From positions 186,001 through 250,000 of the forward strand of contig JAIVFI010000024.1 in assembly GCA_025558095.1 (NCBI GenBank): 64,000 bases of DNA, in the 5' to 3' direction. This DNA is from Hyaloraphidium curvatum. Lineage: Eukaryota; Monoblepharomycota; Hyaloraphidiomycetes; Hyaloraphidiales; Hyaloraphidiaceae. Position numbers and translations under genes: made by a program. Shown one piece after another: positions 11,659 through 23,447 of the stretch. A model generated the notes under the pieces. That model did not search any database and had not been told where the DNA came from. It worked only from the letters and a program-made list of their open reading frames with translations. Within the stretch, counting starts at the first letter, position 1. Every line of letters starts with the position of its first letter.

Positions 11659-13686
11659 TCAGTCCGAATGTACTCGAACGTCCGGTTCCAAAGCCCGATC
11701 GCCGCCCTTTCCTTCCGGGGCACCGCCCGCGAAAGATCTCTCGTCCGCGCTCCTGCCCATAGCCAGAAGGTCCTCGTCGTCCGAAGCGGCGGGTTCCCAG
11801 CTCGCCGTTTCATCCAACAGCGGCGCTTCCTCGCTGCCGGGAGCACTGTTCTCCCGCCGATCGCCCCCGATCTCCTCGTCGCCGGCGGGAAGCTGCACGG
11901 GGCTGTCCGCGGTGCTCATCGCCCAGCTGACGGAGAAGGCGCAGAAGCAGAGGATGGAGCACACGTAGAATGCCCAGGACTCCCGTCCTGCCTTGACCAG
12001 GCCGGCGTAAAGGGGTCCGTAGATGAGCGGGGAGATGAGCGCAGCGACGGCCTCGACAAAGGCCACGACCGAAAGCACGCGGCCCTGCTGCGTGGCATGG
12101 GTGGATGTCGAGACGAGTGAGCGCATGGTGGGGCCCGCGAGAGCCGATCCAAACGAGTCGATGAAGGCCGTGACTGCAAAGCTTGTGTTAGCATCGTCTT
12201 GCACCTTCACGGCGACTATAGACCCACTAAGCAGGTAGGACCAGCCAAACGTCGTCGCTCCATAGAGGTACAGCGCGATGACGTACATGAACAGGCCGAA
12301 CCGGACCGCCCAGATCTCGTGTCCAGACACCCCGGCCGTCTTCAGGCGGGCCAACACGACAGGCAACACGAAGCTCAGCGAGGTGATCTTGGCGGCGCTG
12401 GAAACGAACGAGTAGATGCCGTCCTCGAATGCCTTCCAGCCGAAATGGGCACGCGTGTAGAGGACGAAGAAGAAGGAGGTGCCGCCGGAAACGAAGTTGA
12501 GGAGCAGCAGGATGAGGACCAAGAGGGTCCGGTTGCGGTTCTTGGGGGCGAAGACCGATTTGACGACCGGCCGATAGAACTCGGGATCCCGCCAGGAGCT
12601 GGTCCGCGATGGGCGCGGTCGGGGAATCGAAGGTTGGGCAGCCGCCTCGTTGGCCGACGCCGCGGGCTGCTCCTGAGCAGACCGCACGGGGCTCCCGTCG
12701 CTGTAGACCTCGTCCACGATCCCGTGAGAAGCAAGGACCGCCACGTTCTCCTCCGGCACGTCGGTGTCGGGCAGGCGGTCGTAGTCCTTGGGCTCCAACG
12801 GGGAGCCGCTTCGGTTCGTCTGGCGCACGGTCTCGGGAACGACGAAGAAAACCCAGGAGATGGTGAAGACGTCGAGGGCCACGGAAAAGTAGAGCGGCGG
12901 GATGTTGCTGCCGAAGACTTTGACCATGATGCCGCCAATCTGCCAACAGCGTCAGGATCGGCAAGGTCCTCAAGGGCCCACTGTACCAACCAAAGGGCCA
13001 AAGGTGAAGGCGCCGAGGATGATCGACTCGAACCTGGCGATGTAGGTCGTCCGCTCCGCCTTTGTCGTCACGTCCGCGACGAGGGCAAAGATGGACATGA
13101 TGATGACGTGCCGCCCGCCTCCCGCGCCGTGGACGAAGGAGGTCACCGCCAGCGCGGTCAGCAACGCGCCGGCTTCCACCAGCTTGTAGTGGTAGTTCGT
13201 GATGACGATCATCGACACGGTGTGTACGACTGGGAGGCGTTGGGCGTCAGGCTCGACCACCTCAACCCCTCGGAGCCGATGCGACATACCAGAGAACGCC
13301 ATGGCGAGGAGGATGATGTTTTTGCGGCTCCACCTGTCGATGAAGTACCCAAACAGCGGCACCAGCACCAGGCTCGGCACGTTGTAGCACAGCGAGAGCA
13401 CCGTGAACCACGCCGACGCGGTCGCCTGCACCTCCGGGGCATCGCACCGGTCGTACGGGAATATCGGGTGCCCGCCGGCGGCCAGCGTCGCGTTGGAGCC
13501 CGGCAGGGTCGAGTTGGCGCCCGGTTCCGGGCCCAGCACCTCGTCGCAGATCCACAGGATCTGCAGCTGCTTCAGGCAGGCCCAGGTGGCGCCGAGTCCG
13601 AGGAGGTGGGTGAAGAAGGGGATGCCGAGGGTCACGGCGCTCATCCGGACGCGCGGAGGCGGGTCGTCGGCCGGTGCGGAGGCCAT
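11659..13686 (-). CDS. Major facilitator superfamily transporter
   Basis: Polytopic membrane transporter of 620 residues from exons 13686-13290, 13229-12991, 12939-12228 and 12173-11659. Hydrophobic helices are visible throughout, for example LGIPFFTHLLGLGATWACL (TM1), LVLVPLFGYFIDRWSRKN (TM2 and the loop-2 GxxxDrxgrR-like motif) and AFTFGPLIGG (TM5/6, formed across an intron). A long hydrophilic central loop with many Asp/Glu and Ser separates the two six-helix bundles. The third intron (54 nt) is a textbook case, GTGGGT...GCTAACACAAGCTTTGCAG. Substrate unknown; TetA/SLC46-like families are the nearest by general look. Start chosen at the first ATG; TTG precedes it in frame. Confidence 0.85.
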
Positions 13687-14049
13687 CGCGGCGGCTCCGG
13701 GAGAGGTGGGAACGAATCCGCCGGTCAAGGTCTTCTGGGGCCGGCCAGGGCGGGGAAACGGTCCGCGCTAGGGCAGGTCCGCCCGCCCAGGTGCCGTCGC
13801 CCGTGTCGGTGCGCGGTCGTTGCGGAGGCCACTGACGGCGTCCTAGCCAGCGGACATGGCACTGCGTTTCTAGGTCCGGAAGGCTGCCTCCGGCGGGACC
13901 CCGAAACCGGAGCTAGCGGGGCGCTTGCGCGATCACGCTTCGCGCAGACCGACCAGGGCTTCCGCACAGCCTGCCGGCACTTCGCAATCACCCGCGACAC
14001 CTCACAGAATGCGGGAAAACCATCGTTGCTGCCTACACCTGCAACTAGT
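13687..14049. other. Intergenic, no gene seen
   Basis: 363 bp between two minus-strand genes; expected to hold the MFS promoter and the 3' end of the acyltransferase gene. Nothing else recognised. Confidence 0.5.
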
Positions 14050-15762
14050 TCACCGCATCCGATCCCGCTCCACGATCGCGCACACCTCCCCCGCCACCCC
14101 AAGCCTCTTCGGAACCGCCATCACCACCCTCAGCCCGCCCCTGGCGGGAAACACGATCGCGGCCCACGGAAACGGGGGGCTCTCGGGCACGCTGGCGAAC
14201 CCCACGACCCTGCCGAACCCGGGGTCGAGGATCCCGGCGCGCATCTTCGCCCACGAGTCGGCGGCCATGTCCGTCCTTGGCGGGCGGGGGACGAGGGCGG
14301 TGGGGAAGCGGGTGGTGCTGCGCTGCAGCGCGTAGAGTCCGAGGAAGGAGGTGGCGAACGCCTGCGGGGCCGCGGCGATTGATTCGCGGGAAAGGAGGGC
14401 CAGAGCGCGGAGGGGCGGGGCGATCGGGTCCGCCGGGAGCGTGCGCGAGACGGAGGGTACGGTGGCGTTGCCCACGTAGTCGTTCGTGAAGGGGGACAGG
14501 TACGGTTCCGGGGGCAGGGAGCCCCTGACGTCCGTGATCGTCACGATCCGGTCGGGGAGCGGCACGGCGGCGTCGAAAGAGACTGGTTCAGCGGAATAGC
14601 ACGCCAACTTGTCGGCGATGTAGCCGATGCCCGCCAAGAGCAGGCGTACCAGCTTCTGCGCGATAGTTTCCCGGCGCGCAATGTCCGAGTTGGCTTTCGC
14701 CACCGCCCGCCGCCCGACCCGCAGCAGGTGGCCGACCAGGGCATCGTGCGTCGATATCCACGCTCCCGAATCCGCATCGGACCCTGACGACGCCTCCGCT
14801 TTGAGCTTGGCCAGCTCCGCGTCCGTGAAAACGAGCTCCACGCGGTCGATGCCGAGCCCCAGGTGGTTGAAGGCCAGCTGCGAGGCGAAACGGTACACCG
14901 CGTAGGTCGGCTTGACGGCGAGCGACAGCAGGTCGTTCGCCGGGGCCGGCGGCGGGCCGATGTTCTTCGGCGGGGCCGGCCTCGCCGCGCTCGGCGCGGG
15001 CAGCTCCTTCAGGATTTGGTCCACGTCCAGCTTCTGTGCCAGTTTCCCCATGATCGTGCCGATGAGGGCGGCAAAGGCAAACACGGACGCGCCGTCGAAG
15101 AGGACGTGGCTGAAGTAGCCGCCCACGACGCCCACGGCAGGTTTGGTGCCGCGCAGGACGGTCGTCAGCTTGAATGTGACCAAAGGCGGGGGCAGGGGCC
15201 GCCCAGCTTCCGCGAGCTTCGGATCGTACGGTCCGGGCGGCGGCGTGAAAGGCGGGGTCGGCTCCAGGAAAGCCTCGGGGAAGGCTCTCACGTCCTCCAC
15301 GCCGAAGCCCGGCGCGCTCAGTTCCGCCACGGAGATCGGCACGGGCACCCAGGTGCCGCCGGCGACCAGGCCGTACCCGTGCCCGTCGTCCGAGCACGAG
15401 GAGTGCCACCGCCCGCATGCGAACCGGTACGCGCCCAGCGAGAGCGCCAGGGAAACGGCCCTCGAGAACACGTCCGCGTCCACCGGCCTGTCCACGGTCC
15501 ACAGGCACGCGGTGTATACGGGGAAGACGTCGTTTGGATGCAGCGAGAGCACGTCGGGGGCGTCGGCGTCGGGGACGGCGAGCCCGGGCGATACGGCCAG
15601 CCTGCGCCGCTCCGCCGGCCTCGGCCCGCGCGACAGCAGCGACGACAGGACGGACGGCAACACGCGGGATGAACTAGCGGCGTCGGCGGCCATATTCAGC
15701 CTCGGGGAGATTCGTAGTGCCGTGCGGCGGAGTGTGATCGGTTGCGCGGTGATCGGCCACAT
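14050..15762 (-). CDS. BAHD-like acyl-CoA-dependent acyltransferase
   Basis: Single-exon, 570 residues. The HxxxD catalytic motif appears as HVLFDGAS near residue 215, in the correct context after GGYFS. Near the C-terminus, DPGFGRVVGF occupies the place of the DFGWG structural motif, degenerate in its Trp. The overall length and two-lobe spacing fit the BAHD/transferase family (PF02458-type), which transfers acyl groups from CoA to alcohols or amines in plants and fungi. A second in-frame ATG at 15693 (MAADAASSS) is an equally plausible start. Substrate unknown. It shares a 65-bp divergent promoter with RALGAPA. Confidence 0.7.
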   Translation of the reverse strand: MWPITAQPITLRRTALRISPRLNMAADAASSSRVLPSVLSSLLSRGPRPAERRRLAVSPGLAVPDADAPDVLSLHPNDVFPVYTACLWTVDRPVDADVFSRAVSLALSLGAYRFACGRWHSSCSDDGHGYGLVAGGTWVPVPISVAELSAPGFGVEDVRAFPEAFLEPTPPFTPPPGPYDPKLAEAGRPLPPPLVTFKLTTVLRGTKPAVGVVGGYFSHVLFDGASVFAFAALIGTIMGKLAQKLDVDQILKELPAPSAARPAPPKNIGPPPAPANDLLSLAVKPTYAVYRFASQLAFNHLGLGIDRVELVFTDAELAKLKAEASSGSDADSGAWISTHDALVGHLLRVGRRAVAKANSDIARRETIAQKLVRLLLAGIGYIADKLACYSAEPVSFDAAVPLPDRIVTITDVRGSLPPEPYLSPFTNDYVGNATVPSVSRTLPADPIAPPLRALALLSRESIAAAPQAFATSFLGLYALQRSTTRFPTALVPRPPRTDMAADSWAKMRAGILDPGFGRVVGFASVPESPPFPWAAIVFPARGGLRVVMAVPKRLGVAGEVCAIVERDRMR

Positions 15763-15827
15763 TGTCTCTCCGCCCTAGCAGGCCACCCGCGACCGGTTCG
15801 CCGGCCATGGACGCGACTTAGGCGCGC
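15763..15827. promoter_or_regulatory. 65-bp bidirectional promoter gap
   Basis: Only 65 bp separate the acyltransferase ATG (minus) from the RALGAPA ATG (plus), so the two genes must share promoter sequence, or one starts inside the other. Confidence 0.5.
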
Positions 15828-18800
15828 ATGGCGGCGTCATCGGACAGCGGCGCGGGCGGCGCGGCCCCGGCGCCGGCCGCCGGCGGGCTGTTCGGCTTCC
15901 GCCGCGTGTCGCGCTCCGCCGCCGACGCGGACCCGGCCGGCCCGCGCCGCAGCTCGAACCCCGCCGCCGACCAGAGGGAGACCGAGAAGCGGCTGGCGAA
16001 GCTGCTGCGCAAGGCGAAGCCGTTCTTCGACGAGAAGCTGAAGCCCAAGGCGCGCCTGCTGGCCCTGTTCACCTTTGTCGGTGCGTGCCCCTGCTCGGGC
16101 TGCCGATGCGGCCCGCGGTGCGGCAGCCTCGTCCTGGAAACCGCTCCTGACGCGCCCCGGGCGAATGAATTGCAGACGCCGCGCAGGCTGCGCACGACTA
16201 CGACCTCCTGAAGCGCTTCGTCCTGGAACACGATGCCGCGGTCTACGCGGTCATGAGCGATGCCTTTTGGCACCAGGTCGACAAGATTCGAGGTATGCCG
16301 GGGTCGGTCGCCGCGTCGTCGGGCCCGGGGTGACGTTTCGGCAGCCCTCGTCCACAAGACGCCCGACCGGCCGCCGCACGTCGGCACCTCGTCCTCCGCG
16401 AAAGCCACCGACAAGGATTCCAAGGAGGTCGCCGACCTGTTCAAGATCCTCAACGTCCTGCGGACGGTTCTTCTCTACTCTCCCGACAAGATCCGCAAAG
16501 GCTGGCAGCGCGGCAGCTTGTGTTGGTTATGCCGTTCCCACCCTCCCTGAATGTCTGACATCCTGCGTCTCCCAGCAACCATCTTCCGTACCCTCCTCCA
16601 TTCCGGAAACCACATCCGCCTCCGCACAGAAGGCCTGCGCCTCCTCCTGCTGTGGCTCAACGACCAGGACCACGACGCCATCCTGTTCGCGCTCCTCCCC
16701 CGCGCGACCCCCTCCCCCGGCGGGGCCGCCGAGTCGGAGGCGGTCAGGGAGATGGTGCGGCTGTACCGGGACGCCATTTCGCTGGGGGTGTTTCTGCCGT
16801 GCTGGGAGCTGCCGGAGCCGAGGACCGCCGCGGTCGCGGACGGGGCGGGGGGCGTCTACGACGAGAAGGGGCTCGGGACGGTGGAGCAGATGCGCATTGG
16901 AGGTGAGCTATCCGACACGGAGCACCCGCCGATCTGACGCCCGCCGTGACAGCCAATGAGCCCCTGGGCCCGCTGATTCCGGCGCCGACGCCGCCGCCTG
17001 CCAGCAGGGTCACCCAGCAGCGCCAGGACTCGATCGATCTGCTCGAGGAGGTGCTCTTCAACATCGCGCTTCTGGCACGCGCCGCTGCCGACGGTACCCC
17101 GCCGCCTCCGGCGCCCGGTCCCGCAACTACCCGCGCCGACGAGCCCCTCGGTGCCCTCTCCCCTCCCCCTTCCATGCCCCCTTCGGGACCCACTTCGCCC
17201 AACCTCCTTCCCGCGGACTTCACCGAGATCGAGGACCGCATCCCCCCCTCCCACGCCTCGGCCCTCCGCACCCTCCGCAGCATGTGGGACCTCTTCGCGC
17301 GGACCTACCTCCGCCTGCTCTTCCCCGGCGCCGCGCGGCGCATCGGCCTCGCCGTCGCCGAGGGCGAAGGCTTCGCGCTGTGCCCCCCCGAGGCCATCGA
17401 AACCCTCCTCGTGTTCCTGCTCCGCGCCATGAGCGCCACCGTGCCCACCTCCAGGCCCGCGGACGCGCTGGTGGCCTCCGCGGGGCCGGATTCGCTGCCC
17501 TCGGGGTCGTTCAGGGTGGACCACGGGATCCCGGCGGCGGCGGGGGCGCTGCTCAGGAGAATCATGCTGGGGGAGACGCTGGAGGTGTTCCACGAGGCGG
17601 TGAGGCAGAGCATGATGGTGCCGTGGCGGTACCACGAGGCCGTGGCGCTGGGGCTCGGAACGCTCAAGAGCTGGATCTTTGTCGAGGTGGGCACGGGTGT
17701 CGGCTTTTCTCGCGATCGAGGGCCTGACGTGGGTGCTCCCCAGCCGCACGAGAGGCCGCCGCACCTGCGCAGTTCCCGCCGGACCTCGGGGCCACCGGAT
17801 GCCAAGCTGTCCCATCATCTGCCCAGGTACATCTACTTTGCCAGGCTGCTCTTCCTGGACCGCGCCGACCCCGGCGACACCGAGGCGCGGCTGCAAAAGT
17901 ACCGCGACGGCCTGGTCTTCTTCCGCGTGCTGGTCATGGAGACCTTTGCGGATCTGAACCCCGAAGCCTGGCAGACCCTGCTGCAGTGCCTGCTCGACGT
18001 GCACAGGCAGCTGGTCCTGTCGCGGCCGGACATGTACGCCCTGTTCGGGGGGCCCAAGGCCGGTGACGAGCTGGTGGGGATGGTGGTCGAGACGATGCTG
18101 GTCGCCTGGGTGCGGTCGAAGATCCAGGCGGCGTCCGTGTGGAAGGCGCTATTTGCGCAGCTGTCGCATCCCAACAGCACGCGGTACTCGAGGACGATCA
18201 CGGAATGGGCGGTGAGTTCTTTGCAGCAGGCCGCGATTGGATTTTGTGGATAATGGTCCCGTGCAGAGGATCATGGGCAAGCTGACCAAGGCCCTCGCGC
18301 TCCTCAAGCTCGGAGTCGACCTCGACGCGCCCGAGAACGAGGCCGGCCTGCCGAAGCGCCGCGCGTACGGGTCCGGCAACCAGCGCCTGGACGGAACGCC
18401 GTCGCCCGAGGCGGACGGCAGGCTGTCGAGGCCGCGCGGCACGTCGGGCGATCCCTCGAGCGAGAAGTGGGAGGCCGGGCATCCGTCATTCGAGTCGGAA
18501 CTGACGGCTGCTGCGCAGGTCTTCGCGGGCGCCGTCCGGTAGCAGCGCGACGGGCCAACCGTCGCGCCTGCAGGAGTTCACCTCCCCGCAGGCGCTCGAC
18601 CTTTCGGGGGAGAACGCCCTTTTCGCGTGGAAAAACGTGCTCGTGATCCTGGGGAACCCGAACGGCATCCAGTCCCCGGCCATCCAGGCCGAAGCCGTCA
18701 GGTCGGCCGTGGGGATCTACGACATGTTGGCTTGGGTGAGTTGCTTGCCCTGCTGGAAGAGCATTTCGGCCGCTAATCGCGTGCTTGCAGATTCGGGCGT

Positions 18801-21800
18801 GCCAGCCGTACCGAGGCGTCCCGTTGCCGCCGCTGTACGATTTCGTGACCTGGATCTTCCAAGCTTGTGGCCTATCGGCGTGAGTGCCGTGCTTCTCCGC
18901 GCCGTGAGCCGAAATGGGACTGATTCCGCGACCAGCGAGTACGTTGAGGGCAGGGCGGCGGCGTACGGGTGCATGTGCCGCATGATGTGCCGCCGGCACG
19001 ACCAGCGCCTCGGAAACGAGTACTTTGCCCACTTCTACCGGCTCGTGATAAAGGTTGGAACCGCGACGGCTGCCCAGCCTCGTGAATCTCACGCCTCTCC
19101 AGGGTCTCGCTGGCACGGACGTCAACGTCATTTTCGCCATCATCAACAACTCCACGAGGCTCTTCGGGCTGAACTTGCCGGGTTCCACGATCCTTATACC
19201 TGCTTTTCTCAAGTGCTTCAGGCAGCTGGTGGGTAGCCGCGATAGCCGAGCACAGATTTTCTCACCTGCGGCCCGACGCAGTTCTTCGGAGTTCCCAAAG
19301 GCTCGCCTTTTGCTTCCTTCGACGGGCTTCAGCGATCCACGGATGCGAGCCAGCTCGTCCCCGAATCCGTCAGGCAGAACATCGCCATCATGCTCTCGGC
19401 GATCGCCTCGACGTGCAACACCGTGCCGGATGGGACCTGCATCGTGCTGGATTTTGCCGATGGCGCGTTGGCCGCTGCTCCGCACCCGTCGGACCCGACC
19501 GCAGGGGAGAGCCTTGTGGGCCTCATCGAGCAAGTCGGGCGGGAGCGCCGTCCGCCGGAGCTGTCGATGGTGGAAGCCAAGACCCTCGCCAAGAGCCTTC
19601 TGTTGGCTCTGCTGCGCGACGACCTGGACTCGCAGAAGCTCGACGAGCGCGTGGCCAGCCACCGTTACCTTCTCAACGCCATTTGCGACATGGCGTACGA
19701 GGAGCTCGTTCTAGTCAGCAAGCTGGATCGCGCGGTCGTGGACGAGGGTTTCAGCGCGATCCTGGGTCACCTGCTCCAGCGGAACCTGCACGCCATCAAT
19801 GCCGCGGTGGATTGTCTGAATCTCTTTTCTCAGAGCTTTGCCAACCTCGATCGCTTGGACCAGGCAAGTCCGATGGAGTCTTGGTGGACTTGAGCTGATT
19901 TTCGCCCTCCATTACCCTAGAATGCCGCCTTTGGCATCATCGAGAAGATCGTTGGAGCAATCCAGGAGCACTTTGCTTGGGTTCCGGCAGGCCGGAATCA
20001 AGAGCTCGTCAGGGGTGAGAGGTTTTTGCGGCCCACTGTTCCAGCGGCACATACTAACGGGTCATCAGCCTGTGCTATTGCCCGTCTTTTCTATTGTCTG
20101 CTGGATTGGTTGCTCTGCATTCCGCCGGAATGGTTCCAGAACGCGCGCTTCCTTCATCTTGTCTTTGATACCATCGAAACGGGGCTCAACGAAGGCATGC
20201 CGCTCGTCGGCCCGGGGAGCAAACGTGGACGGGGTCCTCCCGAGTCGAGGCCCTCCAGGAGACCACCCGCCAGGGTCAACGAGGAATCGAGCACAGACAT
20301 TTCCAAGTCGGGGTCAATGGCTTCCATTGAAGAGGGCCAAGAACCGGGGGACCAGGAGCCTACGCTGATCCGGGACGCGGCGGAAAACGTGCTCATGCAT
20401 GTCTTGCACCACGTCAACAATTTCCCGCCCACAAACGGACCTGCAATGATGAACACGTAAGAAAGTGAACTCCGCGGAAAGCACAGAAACTGACTCTTCT
20501 CCGGCCAGGTCCATCCTCGATCCTGAGCTGGCGGACGACACGGATCGCTCCAAGACGCTCTACTTTTCTTACAACGAGAAGACACTTTTGACCTTCGTGG
20601 AGATGCAAGGCAGGACGCCACTTGGTTGGTTCTTTGAGATTGCAAGATCTGTGACGCTCACTGAACCTCCTCCTGAAGACTCGAAAGTGCGGGTCATTGT
20701 CCGCGACATTGCGGGCAAGTACTGTTGGGATTCCTGGCTGTTCTACGACTCTCTCGACAAGATGAGAGAGGTGCTTGTTGGAGGGGATCCGGCGTTGGAA
20801 GGGAAGCTCCCGCCGCTTTTGGGTGTACTGGATCGTATGGTGTTTGCGGACGACGTCACGATCGAATCGCGGACGAGAAAGGTCACGCCGTGGGTCCGTG
20901 TTTGCGATTCGCCGCTCGTCACCTGATTTTGCAACAGCGATCGGTCTTTCGATGGGGAACTCTGGAGCTCGGAGAACGCGGCTCGCGATCCGGATCGTCT
21001 GAAGGAGCTTTTGATCGCGTTGGTTGTGCTTTGCTTTCCGTTTCGTGCTTCGCTCACCACCTCTGTCCTTAGTATTGGTCAGCGAAGCCCCGATTGCCTT
21101 CGGATACCCGGTCATTCGTTGGTGGAACCGGAACCGGTGCCGGAAGATCAGGTCGCCGTCGTCTCGGAGGCGGCCCAGCGAATGAAGTTCCAGGTCGAGC
21201 AAGAGCGGCCCATCCTGGAGAAGCACGCGTACCCGCGCAAGGACGACGGTGGTGCTGACTCTGGAGACGAACTCTCGACTGCCTACTTTGTTCCCGCTCG
21301 TCCACCGGAGGCTGAAGCAACGATACCTCCGTACCATCGGACGCGCCTCCTTCTTTCGCACCTCGGCTTCGTCAACTTTGACAGCCTAAGGGAGAACAAT
21401 TTCTACATGCTGACCAAATCGCCGGCATTGTTTCGCGACATCAAGGGCCTCGACAAGACCGTGGGCCGCGAGACCATCAAAGTCGCCGTTATCTACGTGG
21501 GGCCCGGGCAGGAGGATGAAGCTAGCATCCTCCGCAACCAGCGGACGAGCGCGGACTATGTAGAGTTCGTGTCGAGCTTGGGCTGGGAGGTGGACCTGGC
21601 CAGTCACGCCGGATACCTCGGCGGCTTGGAGCGCAACCTCACCAGTGGGGCCCGCGCGACCTACTTCTGCAACAGCACCCTCGAAATCATTTACCACGAG
21701 GTTACCAAGCTTCCGACGGACCCGAACGACCCGAAGCAGGTCAAGAAGAAGCGCCACATTGGCAACGACCAGGTGCACGTCATCTGGAACGAGCACCCGC

Positions 21801-22156
21801 GCGACTACCGCCGCAACACCATCAGCGGCGACTATGCCAACGCGCAGATTGTGATAACCCCGCTCGCAAACGGCTTCTATGCCGTGGACATTTCGCGAGA
21901 TCCCAAGGTGTCCCCATTCGGCCCGCTGGAGCCGCACTCGATCGTCTCCAAAGCCAGCCTCGGTGCGCTGGTCCGGGCCACATGCGTGGCGGCGCACCGC
22001 TATTCCCTGCTCTCTCTCACGGACAAGCTGGACCTGTACAGGCATTCCTATACCCAGCGCGTTGCCAACCTCCGAATGATAAAGGAGCGGCACCAGACAA
22101 AGACGTGGACATTCGAACATTTCCTCAGATTCTTGGCCACGGGCGCCGACAGTTGA
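15828..22156 (+). CDS. RALGAPA: Ral GTPase-activating protein alpha subunit homologue
   Basis: Catalytic subunit of the TSC2-like RalGAP complex. Seventeen exons: 15828-16080, 16176-16292, 16345-16521, 16576-16902, 16953-17686, 17807-18211, 18267-18518, 18574-18735, 18791-18879, 18936-19053, 19103-19228, 19282-19863, 19921-20014, 20069-20456, 20509-~20881, ~20938-21018, 21073-22156; ~1,787 residues. The N-terminus has the family's GNHIRLRTEGLRLLLLWL helical repeat; the last exon holds a complete Rap/Ran-GAP domain with the Asn-thumb segment HIGNDQVHVIWNEHPRDYRR. The 19864 intron has a GC donor. The 20881/20938 junction does not keep frame with canonical sites (see findings). Nearest alternative is TSC2, but the N-terminal repeat favours RALGAPA. 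Confidence 0.85.
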
Positions 22157-22206
22157 TTTGCGAGAAAGCTTCATGGGCTGTAATGCTGTCACGGAGAACA
22201 CGATAT

Positions 22207-23370
22207 TCAGAGTGGAAGCTCGGCAATCAGCACGTCCTGCTTGCCCCTGCCAAGGCACGCTTTGATCGCGATCTTGCCGCGGGCGATCCAAAGCGCACAG
22301 CTGGTCCCCAGGAAAGTCGTGCCCCGCTCCGTCCCGGTGCGATTGCAGATCACCACGCCGAACGGCTTGCCCTTCCTGCCTTCGCTGGCAAAGATAAGAG
22401 GGGCTAGGCGGTTTGCCCAGTACGAAACCGTGCTCATGGATGGGTCCGTAACCCCGTTCGGTGGCCACGGGCCGTGATCGGGCTCCGCCTCCGGGTCCAG
22501 CTTCGGAAACACCTTCTTCTCCGTCCAAGGATCCCGCGGAATCGGTTGGCTGATCTCATCTTCAGTCTGTGCGGAAGATTTCGATGCCTTTGCGGTGTCG
22601 TCCTCCGCACTGGAATCCTCTTCGCCGCCACCAGAGGCGGTGGACCAGGATCCCGAGGATTCAGGACTTGCGGCGACACCGCATTCCGCCAACTCGTCCC
22701 GAATGGTGTCTTTGGTGCCACACCACGCCATGGACCCGAAAAGCAGGTCCGAATTCCGCTCTAGATTGAACGTCGCGAGCTCGAACGAGGCCCAAGGTGC
22801 TTCGAAGCGGTACGGGTTGATGTCCATGCAGATGCCGAGTCCGACCCGGGTCTTTCGCTTCCCGAGGTCAAGGTCAACAGTCCGAAAGGAGGAGCCGGCC
22901 TCTGCCCATCGCGCGTCGGAGTAGTAGAGGTGGTGCTTGTCATAGACGGAAACGGTGTCTCCCTTGACCACGGCCACCGAGTTGAAAAGCTTTCCGTCGT
23001 CCGCCACCCTCGCAAAACCGACTTGAACCAAGCAGCTGAAATGCCGCGACAGTTTCCTGGCCCACTGGACCGTCTCTCCGCACCGGCACCCGCCGTATGG
23101 CGAAGCTATGCCATGCTCCTCCGCAGGCTCCGTGAACGGCATTATCTCCTCGCGAGACGCGAATTCGTAGCCTATCAATCCCATCTCCGGGAACAGAATC
23201 GCGTCCACGCCTTCCAGCTCGTCCGATTTGGCTGCCAGCAGTGCCTCCGCTGTCGCCATGTTCCGGGCCCGATTGCCGAGCACCGGCGTGAACTGGACAC
23301 AGGCTGCGGAAGAAGAGCAAGGTCACGAGACTGGTTCGAGCAACGGATCGTGCTCCGGACCTATCTTCAT
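22207..23370 (-). CDS. NTA1: Protein N-terminal amidase (NTA1-like nitrilase)
   Basis: Deamidates N-terminal Asn/Gln in the Arg/N-degron pathway. Exon 1 is just 10 nt (23370-23361); after a 57-nt intron, exon 2 runs 23303-22207, giving 368 residues and the N-terminus MKIACVQFTPVLGN. The nitrilase triad is visible: Glu in LFPEMGLIGYEF, Lys in YDKHHLYYSD, Cys in GLGICMDINPY. NPYRFE after the nucleophile is the NTA1-type signature. A Ser/Glu-rich insert lies around residues 210-250. The tiny first exon is secure because splicing restores the nitrilase beta-strand exactly. Confidence 0.88.
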
Positions 23371-23447
23371 CGCGGCACGACCCGCTCGATGCTTGTTGAC
23401 GTGAGACGTCACAGAGGCGGCAACTGCTTCGAGGTCCGCCTCGGTCG
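23371..23447. promoter_or_regulatory. 77-bp bidirectional promoter gap
   Basis: Separates the NTA1 ATG (minus) from the ATG of the divergent unknown gene at 23448 (plus). No recognised transcription factor site. Confidence 0.45.

Noticed and set aside
20924-20926. In-frame TGA in RALGAPA as a possible selenocysteine codon
   Set aside because: No SECIS-like hairpin was noticed, the homologous region has no conserved Cys, and a splicing or sequence error is simpler.
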